From Microbulbifer yueqingensis (GTDB lineage Bacteria; Pseudomonadota; Gammaproteobacteria; Pseudomonadales; Cellvibrionaceae), in contig NZ_FNFH01000004.1 of NCBI RefSeq assembly GCF_900100355.1, positions 1-64,000 of the forward strand: a stretch of 64,000 nt of DNA, written 5' to 3'. Positions 45,593 to 54,703 of the stretch are shown piece after piece; the first letter of the stretch is position 1; every line of letters begins with the position of its first letter. The notes under the pieces are model-generated. The model searched no databases. It was not told the origin of the DNA and worked only from the letters and a program-made list of their open reading frames with translations. Position numbers and translations under genes: made by a program.

Positions 45593-46216
45593 TCAGTCGT
45601 CCCCCCGCGCGAGTCTCTGCTGCAGCAGTGCCATCCGGGCTTCCAGCCGGTCGGTGGCCAGGGCCAGGTCGGCCACGTCCTCGGCGAAGGCCTCGAACTG
45701 GGCGCGCGGTGGGGTCAGCCGCCACTCCTCGCTCACCGCCTCGGCGGCGGCCCGGGGCGCCGTGTCCAGGCTGTCGCGCAGCCACCGCCCGGCGGAGCGC
45801 AGGGCGCCGCCGATGGAGTGGGCCGGTACGTCGCCCAGCAGCTGCGCCAGCGGCGCCTCCCAGTCGATATCCAGGTCGCGCATGATGGATTGCAGCTCTG
45901 CCAGGAAGCCGCTGGAACCGGTGATGCTCACGCCAAGACCAGCCGGGGTGGCATCGGCGTCGCGCAGCAGCCGCAGCAGCGAGATGGCGGAGCCGTGCAG
46001 GCGGGTGGTGATTTCACCGTCCCAGTGGCGGCGCACGCCGACCCGGTCGCCCTCTATACACAGCACCAGCGTCAGCGACGGGGCGGTGATGTCCAGCGCC
46101 AGCGTGCGGCCGTCGAGCTTTGCCAGGCGCGCGCGGGTGCCCGGGTCGTACTCCAGGGCGGCGTTGATGGCGGTTTCCAGCGCGGCGTCAAAGCCGGCGC
46201 GAAATGTGGGATCCAA
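45593..46216 (-). CDS. ubiJ: Ubiquinone biosynthesis accessory protein UbiJ
   Basis: UbiJ holds lipid intermediates of ubiquinone synthesis. The 207-residue product has an N-terminal SCP2-type lipid-binding fold (about 10-120: [18 protein letters not shown]) and a C-terminal helical part ending in a basic coiled segment ([14 protein letters not shown]). It lies between ubiE and ubiB, the standard order in gammaproteobacteria, and that place decides the call as much as the sequence. Confidence 0.92.
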   Translation of the reverse strand: MDPTFRAGFDAALETAINAALEYDPGTRARLAKLDGRTLALDITAPSLTLVLCIEGDRVGVRRHWDGEITTRLHGSAISLLRLLRDADATPAGLGVSITGSSGFLAELQSIMRDLDIDWEAPLAQLLGDVPAHSIGGALRSAGRWLRDSLDTAPRAAAEAVSEEWRLTPPRAQFEAFAEDVADLALATDRLEARMALLQQRLARGDD

Positions 46217-46293
46217 GGCTGCGACTCTCCCGTTGATTCCCTGTGATGGTTTTCCTGGTCCCGACGGCGGGGCCGCCGGGCGCTAGCGCGGGA

Positions 46294-47043
46294 TCAGGGC
46301 TTGATGCCCTTGTGCAGGGCGACGACGCCACCGGTCATATTGTGGTACTCGCAGTCGACAAAGCCGGCGTCGGCCATCATCTGCTTGAGGGTCTCCTGGT
46401 CCGGGTGCATGCGGATGCTCTCGGCCAGGTAACGGTAGCTGTCGGCGTCGTTGGCCACCAGCTTGCCCATGAACGGCAGCAGGCGGAAGGAGTACTGGTC
46501 GTAGACCTTCTCCAGTAGCTTTGACTCGGGCTTGGAGAACTCCAGCACCAGCAGGCGGCCGCCGGGCTTCAGCACCCGCAGCATGGAGCGCAGGGCCAGG
46601 TCCTTGTCGGTGACGTTGCGCAGGCCGAAGGCGATGGTGATGCAGTCGAAGGTGTTATCGGGGAACGGCAGGTACTGGGCGTCCGCCTGCACCGGCTCCA
46701 CGTTGCCGGCGATGCCCCGGTCCAGCAGCCGGTCGCGGCCCACCTTCAGCATGGACTCGTTGATGTCCGCCAGCACCACGGTGCCCTCGGGGCCCACGAT
46801 GCGCGAGAAGCGCGCGGTCAGGTCGCCGGTGCCGCCGGCAATATCCAGGATCGTCTGGCCCGGGCGGGCGGCGGACATCTCGATGGTGAAACGCTTCCAC
46901 AGCCGGTGGATACCGCCGGACATCAGGTCGTTCATCACGTCGTAGCGCGCCGCCACCGAGTGGAACACGTCCGCCACGCGGCCGGCCTTCTCCTCCACCG
47001 GGACTTCCTGGTAGCCGAAGTGGGTGGTCTTGCGATCCTTCAT
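46294..47043 (-). CDS. ubiE: Ubiquinone/menaquinone C-methyltransferase UbiE
   Basis: UbiE methylates C2 of the ubiquinone ring using S-adenosylmethionine. The 249-residue product has the start [16 protein letters not shown], the SAM loop [15 protein letters not shown] and signature motifs LEFSKPE and [13 protein letters not shown]. The longer frame to 48093 reads antisense through the CHAD gene and is rejected. UbiE begins ubiE-ubiJ-ubiB-hisI-hisE-tatABC, a gene order shared by many gammaproteobacteria. Confidence 0.97.
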   Translation of the reverse strand: MKDRKTTHFGYQEVPVEEKAGRVADVFHSVAARYDVMNDLMSGGIHRLWKRFTIEMSAARPGQTILDIAGGTGDLTARFSRIVGPEGTVVLADINESMLKVGRDRLLDRGIAGNVEPVQADAQYLPFPDNTFDCITIAFGLRNVTDKDLALRSMLRVLKPGGRLLVLEFSKPESKLLEKVYDQYSFRLLPFMGKLVANDADSYRYLAESIRMHPDQETLKQMMADAGFVDCEYHNMTGGVVALHKGIKP

Positions 47044-47151
47044 CTTGTGCCTGCTCTGCCAAACTATGCCGGCATTGTACATTGGTGCGACCGCTCCGGC
47101 ACCGCCGCTCGCTAAACTTAAAGGGGTAAATTCCGGCCGCGAGACACCCCG

Positions 47152-47967
47152 ATGGGCTACAAGCTGGACAAAAAGAAGCCGTTGCCGGAGGCACTGCGCC
47201 GGGTGGCCCATGCCGAGGTAACGGCGGCGCAGGCAGCCCTGGAGGAGCTGTCCGCGGAGGAGGCCGTGCACGAGGTGCGCAAGCACTGCAAGAAGCTGCG
47301 GGCCCTGCTGCGCCTGGTGCGCAAGGACACCGAGAACCTCTACCGCTACGAGAACGCCCACTACCGCACCCTGGCGGACGCCCTTTCCGGCAGCCGCGAC
47401 GCCGTGTCCATGCGCGACATATTCCTCAAGGTCGTACCCGCAAATGAATTCGACGAAGTGCGCGAATTCCTCGACCAACGCGCCGACCAGCATGCCGATC
47501 CGGAGGCGATGGCCGAGGCCGGGGCGATGCTCGAGCAGGGCGAGGAGCGCATCGACGAGTGGCCCCTGGATGAGCTGGGCTGGAAACATGCCCGGCGCGG
47601 CTACCGCGACTACTACAAGCGCGCCCGCAAGGCCATGGACAAGGCCTTCGAGCATGAATCCGCCGAGACCTTCCACGATTTCCGGAAGCGCGTGAAAGAC
47701 CACTGGTACCACACGCGCCTGCTGAAGAAAAAATACAAATCGCTGGGGAAGCGGCGCAAGCCGCTCAGGGACCTGTCCCGCGCGCTGGGCGACTGGCGCG
47801 ACCTGCACCTGCTGTGCAGCCTGCTGGCACCCCGCAGCGGCGAGTTCTCCGGCAAGCTGATCCCGCTGCTGGACCTGGCGAACGCCCGTATGAAGGATCT
47901 GCGCGAGGAGATCGACCGGCTGGCCGGCGAGCTGTTCAGTGAGAAGAAGCCCTCCCTGGATTCGTAA
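47152..47967 (+). CDS. CHAD-domain protein
   Basis: The 271-residue protein is a CHAD domain: an alpha-helical fold with repeated conserved basic and histidine residues, [22 protein letters not shown] at 30-53 and [20 protein letters not shown] in the second half. CHAD domains bind inorganic polyphosphate through these basic helices and often accompany CYTH phosphatases. Here no CYTH partner is adjacent; the gene sits divergently from ubiE. Binding polyphosphate granules is likely but not shown. Confidence 0.9.
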   Translation: MGYKLDKKKPLPEALRRVAHAEVTAAQAALEELSAEEAVHEVRKHCKKLRALLRLVRKDTENLYRYENAHYRTLADALSGSRDAVSMRDIFLKVVPANEFDEVREFLDQRADQHADPEAMAEAGAMLEQGEERIDEWPLDELGWKHARRGYRDYYKRARKAMDKAFEHESAETFHDFRKRVKDHWYHTRLLKKKYKSLGKRRKPLRDLSRALGDWRDLHLLCSLLAPRSGEFSGKLIPLLDLANARMKDLREEIDRLAGELFSEKKPSLDS

Positions 47968-48121
47968 CTCGGGATTCGTAACCGGCATCCCCCGAGCGCT
48001 GCCCGCATCCCTCACCAGAGCCAAACCTGTCTTTCCTGCCCCGAAGCGAAACAACGTCCCAAAGCAAGCGGTTTTTGGCATAATCTGAGGCACAAATCAC
48101 GCCAAAGAGAAGAACATTATC

Positions 48122-48583
48122 ATGCTGGAATGGCTGAACGCGCATATCGCCTACTGGCACTGGCTCGTCCTGGGCCTGCTGCTGGTCACCGCCGAGATCT
48201 TCGTTTCCGGCTTCGTCCTGTTCTGGTTCGGCCTGGCCGCCCTGCTGATGGGCGTGCTGACCCTGGCCGTGGACATTCCCTTTACCCTGCAACTGATCCT
48301 GTGGGCCTTCGCCTCCGTCGCCTTCGTGGTGATCTGGGTGAAGAGCATCAAGCCCCGCTGGAAAGACCGCACCACCGCCGGCATGGCCTACGAGGCCCTG
48401 GTGGGGCAGGTGGGCCTGGTGCTGGAATCCAACGCCGGCCGGAGCCGCGGCCGGCTCAAGTTCCCCGCGCCCATCCTGGGTGAGGACGAGTGGACCTTTA
48501 TCTGCGCGGCAGAGGTGGCCATCGGCGATCGCGTGCGCGTCACCGATATTTCCGGCAACGCGCTGATGGTGGTGCCCCACTAA
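48122..48583 (+). CDS. NfeD-like membrane protein
   Basis: The 153-residue protein has three helices (AYWHWLVLGLLLVTAEIF, GLAALLMGVLTLAV, LILWAFASVAFVVIW) then an OB-fold domain with GQVGLVLESNAGRSRGRLKF and GDRVRVTDISGNALMV. This is the short NfeD form found in front of stomatin genes. The two together form an SPFH membrane scaffold pair. It is 76 bases before the stomatin-like gene. A CATAAT -10 lies at 48079-48084. Confidence 0.92.
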   Translation: MLEWLNAHIAYWHWLVLGLLLVTAEIFVSGFVLFWFGLAALLMGVLTLAVDIPFTLQLILWAFASVAFVVIWVKSIKPRWKDRTTAGMAYEALVGQVGLVLESNAGRSRGRLKFPAPILGEDEWTFICAAEVAIGDRVRVTDISGNALMVVPH

Positions 48584-48659
48584 GCCCGCGCCGCCGATAC
48601 CGAAAACAACACCAATTAAAAACTGATTTTTTAACAGACCCCGGGGAGGGGAAACAGAA

Positions 48660-49505
48660 GTGGAAGGTTTATATGTAGTACTGGCGCTGGTGGCGCTTGT
48701 GGTCATCACCATCGCCAAGGGCGTGCGCATCGTGCCCCAGGGCTCCAAGCATATCGTGCAGCGGCTGGGTAAATACCACCGCACCCTCACCCCGGGCATG
48801 AACGTGGTGATTCCCTATGTCGACCAGGTGCCCTACAAAGTGACCACCAAGGACATAGTGCTGGATATTCCCTCGCAGGAAGTGATCACCCAGGACAACG
48901 CCACCATCATTGCCAACGCCGTGGCCTACATCAATATCGTCTCGCCGGAGAAGGCGGTGTACGGGGTGGAGGACTATGAGATCGCCATCCAGAACCTGGT
49001 ACAGACCGCACTGCGCTCGATCATCGGCGAAATGTCGCTGGACTCGGCACTGTCCTCCCGCGACATGATCAAGGCCAAGCTGAAGGAAGGTATCTCTGAC
49101 GATATCGCCGACTGGGGCATCAACCTGAAGACCGTCGAGATCCAGGACATCAACCCGTCCCAGACCATGCAGACCGCCATGGAAGAGCAGGCTGCCGCCG
49201 AACGCCAGCGCCGCGCCACCGTGACCCGCGCCGAGGGCGAGAAGCAGGCCGCCATCCTGGAAGCCGACGGCCGCCTGGAAGCCTCCAAGCGCGACGCCAA
49301 GGCCCAGGTAGTCCTGGCCGACGCCAGCCGCGAGGCCATCGAACGCGTCTCCTCCGCCATCGGCGAACAGGAAATGCCAGTGATGTACCTGCTGGGGGAG
49401 CGCTATATCAGTGCACTGTCGGAGCTGTCCCAGTCGGACAATGCGAAGAATGTGATTTTACCGGCGGATCTGCCACAAGCGGTTAAGGGATTGTTGAACC
49501 GATAA
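48660..49505 (+). CDS. Stomatin/SPFH-family protein (QmcA-like)
   Basis: The 281-residue protein has an N-terminal helix (LYVVLALVALVVITIA), an SPFH/band 7 domain (about 20-185: GSKHIVQRLGKYHRTLTPGMN, ITQDNATIIANAVAYINI) and a coiled-coil end rich in Ala, Glu and Arg (EEQAAAERQRRATVTRAEGEKQ), finishing MYLLGERYI. Such proteins form membrane scaffold cages. GTG 48660 gives the expected MEGLYVV start, with GGGGAGGGG upstream. NfeD precedes it in the same operon. The GC content falls sharply just after its stop. Confidence 0.93.
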   Translation: MEGLYVVLALVALVVITIAKGVRIVPQGSKHIVQRLGKYHRTLTPGMNVVIPYVDQVPYKVTTKDIVLDIPSQEVITQDNATIIANAVAYINIVSPEKAVYGVEDYEIAIQNLVQTALRSIIGEMSLDSALSSRDMIKAKLKEGISDDIADWGINLKTVEIQDINPSQTMQTAMEEQAAAERQRRATVTRAEGEKQAAILEADGRLEASKRDAKAQVVLADASREAIERVSSAIGEQEMPVMYLLGERYISALSELSQSDNAKNVILPADLPQAVKGLLNR

Positions 49506-49757
49506 CAGTGGAGGCGCCCGGCGCTGATAATGCGCCGGTCTCACAGTACCCCGTAGCCAGGATCAAGTGATGGCACCTGTATAACAGAAGATACATAGAC
49601 GTGTTTTGATATTTCTGGTCGAATAATTTCGATCTTTATATAAGCTATTGATTTTAAGAAGCTTCTATTCTGTTCAATAAATTAGACGCTGTTGCCGAAT
49701 AAAGAGATATATAGACGCGTCCTTTGAATAAACTGTTAGCCTTTAAGAGAAATTCGG
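49506..49757. other. AT-rich boundary of the cassette-like island
   Basis: This 252-base non-coding stretch is much more AT-rich than the gene before it. A TAGACG motif occurs three times (49596, 49684 and 49711 by eye). GTTAGCC at 49735-49741 resembles an attC/attI core cut site and lies 17 bases before the next ATG, as at a cassette start, but no full attC precedes it. No terminator for the stomatin gene is clear. Confidence 0.45.
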
Positions 49758-50201
49758 ATGCTTCCAAGATATAAAGATATCGTTGAGTTACTTAAAAAAG
49801 GCTCGACACTCGAAGCTCAAGAGCAAATTATGAGTCTACGAGAAGGTGCCCTTGAACTACAGGAAGAGAATCAAGAGCTTAAATCACGAATTCGTGAGCT
49901 TGAAGGCAAGCTGGAAGCTATTGATTTCTGGGAAAATGAGAAGAGCCGCTACTATTTGGTGTCGCCTTGGAGAGGGCCAGCTCAAGCATATGCTTTGAAG
50001 AAATCAGAGTCTGAAGGCGAGCCTCCTCATCTGGTTTGTTCAAATTGCTTTCATCAAAGACAAAAAGTAATTCTTAATCCGAAAAATAAAGATGGCTGGA
50101 TTTACCTTACTTGCCCTGCATGTAAAGCAGAAATTACAACCGGTCTCCGTGGGGTTCGCGGCCCGCAGTACGCAGAGGAGTATACTGCAGAACCAGGCTA
50201 A
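49758..50201 (+). CDS. Cassette-like coiled-coil and zinc-ribbon protein
   Basis: The 147-residue protein has an N-terminal coiled-coil half (LREGALELQEENQELKSRIR) and a C-terminal zinc ribbon with CSNC near 93 and CPAC near 119. I know no named family with this pairing; a nucleic-acid or protein-binding role is inference. The TAA stop at 50199 lies inside the left end (GGCTAAC) of an attC site, exactly as in integron cassettes, where the attC follows the gene directly. Base composition is AT-rich compared with the stomatin gene. Confidence 0.7.
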   Translation: MLPRYKDIVELLKKGSTLEAQEQIMSLREGALELQEENQELKSRIRELEGKLEAIDFWENEKSRYYLVSPWRGPAQAYALKKSESEGEPPHLVCSNCFHQRQKVILNPKNKDGWIYLTCPACKAEITTGLRGVRGPQYAEEYTAEPG

Positions 50202-50315
50202 CAAGCAGCGGCAGAGCGACAGCCAACGCTACGCACCTTTTGTGTTACTCGCTGGCGCTCAAAAATTAACACAAAATGTGCTCCACGCTGGCTGCGCCTG
50301 CGCTGGGCGTTAGGA
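50196..50315 (+). repeat. Integron attC recombination site
   Basis: This is a 120-base imperfect palindrome between two cassette-like genes. The left end GGCTAACAAGC and the right end GCGTTAGGA are the R'' and R' core sites; both are one base from the strict RYYYAAC/GTTRRRY forms. Inside, GCAGCGGCAG and CTGCGCCTGCGCTG, then AGCCA, GCAC and TTTTGTGTTA with TAACACAAAA, pair in order around a central loop. The TAACAA left end and GCGTTAG right end are typical of Vibrio-type and aadA-type attC sites. No integrase gene or other attC was found in the window. Confidence 0.88.
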
Positions 50316-50321
50316 GAAATA

Positions 50322-51968
50322 ATGAGATCCATTCTATTGTTGTTTGCTATTTTTTCTATTTCTGGACTTGCTTCATCTAAGGATCTATCTACGAGGGAGC
50401 TTTATGAGCGATTCAATATGCGTTCGATATTTAGTTCCTACGGACAGCGATTGAAGTACTACTGCGAGAGCTATCCAAAAGAATATTTTAGCGAGGCAAA
50501 GTTTGTATCTGAAAGCCGACTGGAGCTGAAAGAAGGCGACGACATTTGGACGCTTACCATTTTATCGCCCAAAAGAATAGCTATATCCAATCAGATAACC
50601 TCCGGGACATACAATAGTGCAAAAGAATATGATGTAGTTTATAGCGAAGACAATGATGACTGGAGGGCTTCGGAGACGTTTATTAACGTACGCGAAGGGT
50701 GCAAATATTTTAGGGCCCCAAAAGCCCAAGAAGCGGTGTCTGGAGAGCATGTATATGTTCTGGCTTCAAGGGCTAATCTGAGGGAATCCCCTACCCCGTC
50801 GGCACAAGTCCTGAGGCAGGTTGGCATTGCAACGCGGTTTGAAGTTATTCGCCCATTCTTTCCCTGGCTTGAAGTATCAGACCCGGAAACTGGTTACGGT
50901 GGCTATATTCATGAATCACTGGTCAGCACCGAAAAGCCCACCGTTGAACTGGCACTGAAAAAGCTGGAGCAAAGCGCTCCGGGGGAACGATTGCAGTGGG
51001 CAGAGAGAGCGGCAGCCATGGCGCCTACCAATACTGATATTCTTGCCCTTCTTGGTGATGAGCTGGACCGCACGGGAGAATTAAAGAGGGCTAACAAAAT
51101 TCGGCAGGAGATTCTTCGAATTTCAGGCGAGGCCAATAATCCCGAAAGCTGGAAGGCGGTTTTTGCCTACAAAGGAAGCGGCGTTGAGACCCTCACATAC
51201 TATAAGGACGGAGCGTTTTTTGATCCTGACTTATCTGAGGAGAACTATCGCAATAACTTGGAGTTTTTCCACCGTAAAGGTAACGAGTACCACCTGTTTA
51301 GCGATAGAGGAATATCCGCTGAATTGAAGGTTTCGCGCGATGCGCCTTCAAGCCGGCTTGCGGAATATGGAAACTGCCTTCTGGATACTTCCGCATCCAC
51401 GCAGACCATCTCCGGCAACCCTGAAAAGGATTCAACTTCCCGTATTGCCGCGAACTTCATCCCCGATTCCAAGCGCCCTCCGTACCAGCAAGAGCAGGAC
51501 GACACCCTTATCCGAGATATTTCAGGGCTCCTAAAAAACAAGTTTGAAGCTCAGCTATCCTCGATGGCGCTCGATCATTTGACTCTACAGGAGCTTCAGG
51601 CGCTCAAGGAATCTCAGGAAATTGTGAGCATTGGCCACGCAGACCTCGATGCAGACAACAGCCAGGATTACTTAGTGGTCGTCAACTACAACCTGGCGAA
51701 CACACAAAGAGAGGTTGGCTATTCAGCGCTCTACCTACTAAGTAACCCAAAGGGTAACTGGGAAGTAGATTTCACAGATTTCTGGGGTGGCGGTGGCGAT
51801 GCAGTCTCCCGAACTGCTGCCTATATCGGTCATATCGACATAGATGGCGACGGCATTCAGGAACTCTTTCTCTCCAGAGAACACTACGAGGGAACTTCAA
51901 CGACCATGCTAAAAAAGGTTAATGGCCTCTGGCAAACCACGGGCATCGGAAGCTACACAGGCTGCTGA
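50322..51968 (+). CDS. Cassette-like exported protein with SH3b domain
   Basis: The 548-residue protein begins seven bases after the attC site. It has a signal peptide (LLLFAIFSISGLASS), a novel N-terminal region, an SH3b domain at about 145-205 (VYVLASRANLRESPTPSAQVL, then WLEVSDPETGYGGYIHESLV), a helical tetratricopeptide-like stretch and a C-terminal region with HADLDADNSQDYLVVV and HIDIDGDGIQELFLSRE. Those last two are calcium-type DxDxDG loops in an FG-GAP or VCBS-like fold. At 1.6 kb it is long for a cassette. The start ATG has AGGAGA just upstream within the attC. No attC was found after it. Confidence 0.72.
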   Translation: MRSILLLFAIFSISGLASSKDLSTRELYERFNMRSIFSSYGQRLKYYCESYPKEYFSEAKFVSESRLELKEGDDIWTLTILSPKRIAISNQITSGTYNSAKEYDVVYSEDNDDWRASETFINVREGCKYFRAPKAQEAVSGEHVYVLASRANLRESPTPSAQVLRQVGIATRFEVIRPFFPWLEVSDPETGYGGYIHESLVSTEKPTVELALKKLEQSAPGERLQWAERAAAMAPTNTDILALLGDELDRTGELKRANKIRQEILRISGEANNPESWKAVFAYKGSGVETLTYYKDGAFFDPDLSEENYRNNLEFFHRKGNEYHLFSDRGISAELKVSRDAPSSRLAEYGNCLLDTSASTQTISGNPEKDSTSRIAANFIPDSKRPPYQQEQDDTLIRDISGLLKNKFEAQLSSMALDHLTLQELQALKESQEIVSIGHADLDADNSQDYLVVVNYNLANTQREVGYSALYLLSNPKGNWEVDFTDFWGGGGDAVSRTAAYIGHIDIDGDGIQELFLSREHYEGTSTTMLKKVNGLWQTTGIGSYTGC

Positions 51969-52182
51969 CGATTTAAAAAATTCCCAGGGAGCTTTGATTC
52001 GCGCCGGCCTGTCGGCGATTCTGGGTGGAGAGGATGTCGTCGGTCAGGGCATGACCGCCTGGGGGAAGAACGTGGAATTCAGCTTGGTCGTGCTGCATTA
52101 GCTGCGGGCGGACCAATTCAGGGGGAGGGGGAGGGGGAGGACGAGCAAGGGCAGGCACTGCTTCTGCGCCTGCCCCAGAGAA

Positions 52183-52353
52183 TCAGCAATTGCCTTTCTT
52201 GGCCTGTCCCGGCGGACAGTGCCGCTGGCTTCCGCCGACAATGACGCCAGGGAGTTTTACCTTGGCGGGCTTCAGTTCGACACCGGGGCCAACAACTGTG
52301 CATCCATTCAGAAAGGCTGCTGCGCAAAGAATCAGGGCGATTTTTAGTTTCAT
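52183..52353 (-). CDS. Small lipoprotein
   Basis: The 56-residue product has a lipoprotein signal (MKLKIALILCAAAFLNGC, Cys18), then TVVGPGVELKPAKVKLPGVIV and a Cys-containing end (HCPPGQAKKGNC). The ATG at 52353 is the only start that keeps the signal. A hairpin (GGGCAGGC/GCCTGCCC, 52148-52175) lies just past the stop. I know no family. The 51969-52182 gap before it shows nothing more. Confidence 0.65.
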   Translation of the reverse strand: MKLKIALILCAAAFLNGCTVVGPGVELKPAKVKLPGVIVGGSQRHCPPGQAKKGNC

Positions 52354-52539
52354 GGGAATACTGCGGTAAATGGATTTGGCGGCTATCTTAGTGTCTCGCG
52401 TGGCTGGCGGTCTATTCATCTGCCGGGCTTTTGGCCGAATATGAGGTCCGTTTCTCACTGCAATTTCTGAGAATGCGCGGCTGGTCACAGGGGGAGCGCG
52501 GAACCTGCACAGGCTTTAATCCACCCCAGGCCAAAACCA

Positions 52540-53040
52540 TTAGTCCTGTTTATGCAGCTTCGGGTAGTCGAAAAGCTCGACGCTGCCACAGGATTCTGCC
52601 AGTTCGCACCAGCGTGTAATTCCCAGTTGCATATGCAGCACCGCGGCAGTGGGGAACCTGGCCAGCCGGTCGCCGGTGAGATAGCAGCCCAGGTTTTCCA
52701 GCCCAGGGTTGTGGCCCACCACCATCAGGTGGTGCCAGCGGTCGTCCTGCTGCTGCAGGTGCTGCAACATTGCCTGGTAACTGCAGGCGTAGAGTCCCGG
52801 CTGCACCACTACCTGGTCCGGGTCCAGTTCCAGCGCAGCGGCGACTGCCCGGGCCGTGGTGAGTGCCCGGACCGCACCGCTGGTCAGCAGCCGGTCCGGC
52901 ACCAGGCCGAGCTCGCGCACCCGCTGCGCCATGGCCGGCAGGTCACGTTCGCCGCGCTTGTTGAGGGGGCGGTCGAAGTCGTCCAGGGTGGGATCGGCCC
53001 AGCTGGACTTGGCGTGGCGGATCAGCGTGAGCTTTTTCAT
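52540..53040 (-). CDS. sixA: SixA-like histidine phosphatase
   Basis: The 166-residue protein has the histidine-phosphatase fold: LTLIRHAKSSWAD with the phospho-histidine near residue 8, RVRELGLVPDRLLTSGAVRALTTA and VVGHNPGLENL with the second histidine. SixA in E. coli removes phosphate from the histidine of the phosphotransferase ArcB and Npr. Length and motifs fit. It is divergent from dbpA with a shared upstream region of about 120 bases. Confidence 0.9.
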   Translation of the reverse strand: MKKLTLIRHAKSSWADPTLDDFDRPLNKRGERDLPAMAQRVRELGLVPDRLLTSGAVRALTTARAVAAALELDPDQVVVQPGLYACSYQAMLQHLQQQDDRWHHLMVVGHNPGLENLGCYLTGDRLARFPTAAVLHMQLGITRWCELAESCGSVELFDYPKLHKQD

Positions 53041-53163
53041 GGGCGGGCTCGGTCGCGTGCTGTCATCGCAGTATTGGCCGAAAGCCGGGCAAGGACCACT
53101 CCGTCGGTTCCGATAGGAACCTGGCCCCGGTTTCCCTACAATGCGCCGCTATTCCCCCAATGA

Positions 53164-54576
53164 GTGCCCGTCGTGACCACCCCAGATACTGACCACCCCC
53201 GCGATTTCCCGTCCCTGCCCCTTCAGCCCGCCCTGCTAAGGAACCTGCAGGACCTGGGTTTTTCCCAGATGACGGAGATCCAGGCCGCGGCGCTGCCGGC
53301 GATCCTGGACGGCAAGGATGTCATCGGCCAGGCCAAGACCGGCTCGGGCAAGACCGTGGCGTTTGGCCTGGGCGTGCTGCACAGGCTGCAGGCGGAGCGG
53401 TTCCGGGTGCAGGCGCTGGTGCTGTGCCCCACCCGCGAGCTGGCGGACCAGGTGGCGCAGGAGCTGCGCAAGCTGGCGCGGACCATCCACAATATCAAGA
53501 TTCTGACACTGTGCGGCGGCATGCCGTTCGGGCCGCAGATCGGCTCCCTCAAGCACGGGGCCCACATAGTGGTGGGCACGCCCGGCCGCATCGAGGACCA
53601 CCTGCGCAAGGGCAACCTGGACCTGGGCGAGGTACAGACCCTGGTACTGGACGAGGCCGACCGCATGCTGGATATGGGCTTCCAGGCGGTGCTGGACCAG
53701 ATAGTCGCGGAACTGCCACGGCAGCGGCAGACCCTGCTGTTTTCCGCCACCTACCCCCGGTCCATAGACCAGCTGGCCACCCGGGTTCTGCGCGACCCGG
53801 TGAAGGTGGAAGTGACTACGGGCCATACCCAGGGCACGATCGAGCAGAAATACTACCGGGTGGAGAACAACGAACAGCGGCCGGCGGCGCTGTACCAGCT
53901 GCTGGCCAGCTTCGATGTTTCCTCCGCGGTGGTTTTCTGCAATACCAAGAAGGAAACCGACGAGGCCGCGCAGACGCTGAAGCGCGCCGGCTTCGCCGCG
54001 CTGGCGCTGCACGGGGACATGGAACAGAAAGACCGCGACCGCACCCTGGCCCTGTTTGCCAATGGCAGCGCCTCCATTCTGGTGGCCACCGACGTTGCCG
54101 CCCGGGGGCTGGATATCGAGGAGCTGCCGATGGTGGTGAACTACCACCTGTCCCGCGACCCGGAGGTGCACGTGCACCGCATCGGCCGCACCGGCCGCGC
54201 GGGGCAGAAGGGCCTGGCGGTAACACTGGTCAGCAAGAAGGAAATCTACAAGGTGGAGCGGCTGGAGGAGCTTATGGGGCAGCCGATAACCCTGCAGGAA
54301 ATCCCGGAGCTGCCCCGGGGGTTCGCGCCCGCCAGGCCCATCATGTCCACCCTGCAGATCGATGGCGGCAAGAAACAGAAGGTGCGCCCCGGTGACGTGG
54401 TCGGCGCCCTGACCGGCGACGGCGGCATCGACGGCTCACAGATCGGCAAGATCCGCGTATTCGACTTCTCCACCTTTGTCGCGGTGGAGCGCAAGGTTGC
54501 CAAGAAGGCGCTCGGCAAGCTTGCCGATGGCAAGATAAAAGGGCGCAAATTCCGCGCCCGGATTGTGGGGGTCTGA
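53164..54576 (+). CDS. dbpA: ATP-dependent RNA helicase DbpA
   Basis: DbpA is a DEAD-box helicase that binds hairpin 92 of 23S rRNA in 50S ribosome assembly. The 470-residue product has the Q motif (GFSQMTEIQ), AKTGSGKT, PTRELADQV, TPGR, DEAD, SAT, and the HRIGRTGRAG motif, then the DbpA-specific C-terminal RNA-binding domain (IDGGKKQKVRPGDVVGALTGDGGI). Start is GTG 53164; an overlapping ATG at 53160 is in another frame. The C-terminal domain separates it from RhlE and SrmB. Confidence 0.95.
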   Translation: MPVVTTPDTDHPRDFPSLPLQPALLRNLQDLGFSQMTEIQAAALPAILDGKDVIGQAKTGSGKTVAFGLGVLHRLQAERFRVQALVLCPTRELADQVAQELRKLARTIHNIKILTLCGGMPFGPQIGSLKHGAHIVVGTPGRIEDHLRKGNLDLGEVQTLVLDEADRMLDMGFQAVLDQIVAELPRQRQTLLFSATYPRSIDQLATRVLRDPVKVEVTTGHTQGTIEQKYYRVENNEQRPAALYQLLASFDVSSAVVFCNTKKETDEAAQTLKRAGFAALALHGDMEQKDRDRTLALFANGSASILVATDVAARGLDIEELPMVVNYHLSRDPEVHVHRIGRTGRAGQKGLAVTLVSKKEIYKVERLEELMGQPITLQEIPELPRGFAPARPIMSTLQIDGGKKQKVRPGDVVGALTGDGGIDGSQIGKIRVFDFSTFVAVERKVAKKALGKLADGKIKGRKFRARIVGV

Positions 54577-54703
54577 TTCTGGTAGCTCGCCCAAGACACA
54601 TGTGGAAGTGAACGGCCGGGGCGTTCTCTACCGCCCTACTGTCGGAACTACTCCAGACAGACAACTCCTAGAGGCTCGTGCTGCGAGCCTTAACTTTCGG
54701 CGG

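Noticed and set aside
44565-46286. Open frame of 573 codons opposite ubiB and ubiJ
   Set aside because: Antisense shadow crossing two well-supported genes, low complexity, no start signal.
47044-48093. Upstream extension of ubiE by 350 codons
   Set aside because: The extra part is antisense to the CHAD gene, and UbiE proteins begin at the internal ATG 47043.
49735-49741. GTTAGCC as the end of a second attC site
   Set aside because: Only the seven-base core is present; the stretch before it lacks the paired inner arms, so I noted it but did not call it as attC.
51973-52158. Leftward 61-codon frame after the SH3b gene
   Set aside because: It starts in a GGGGGA tract giving a poly-Pro run, has no ribosome site, and no homologue is recognisable; it could be debris but cannot be supported.
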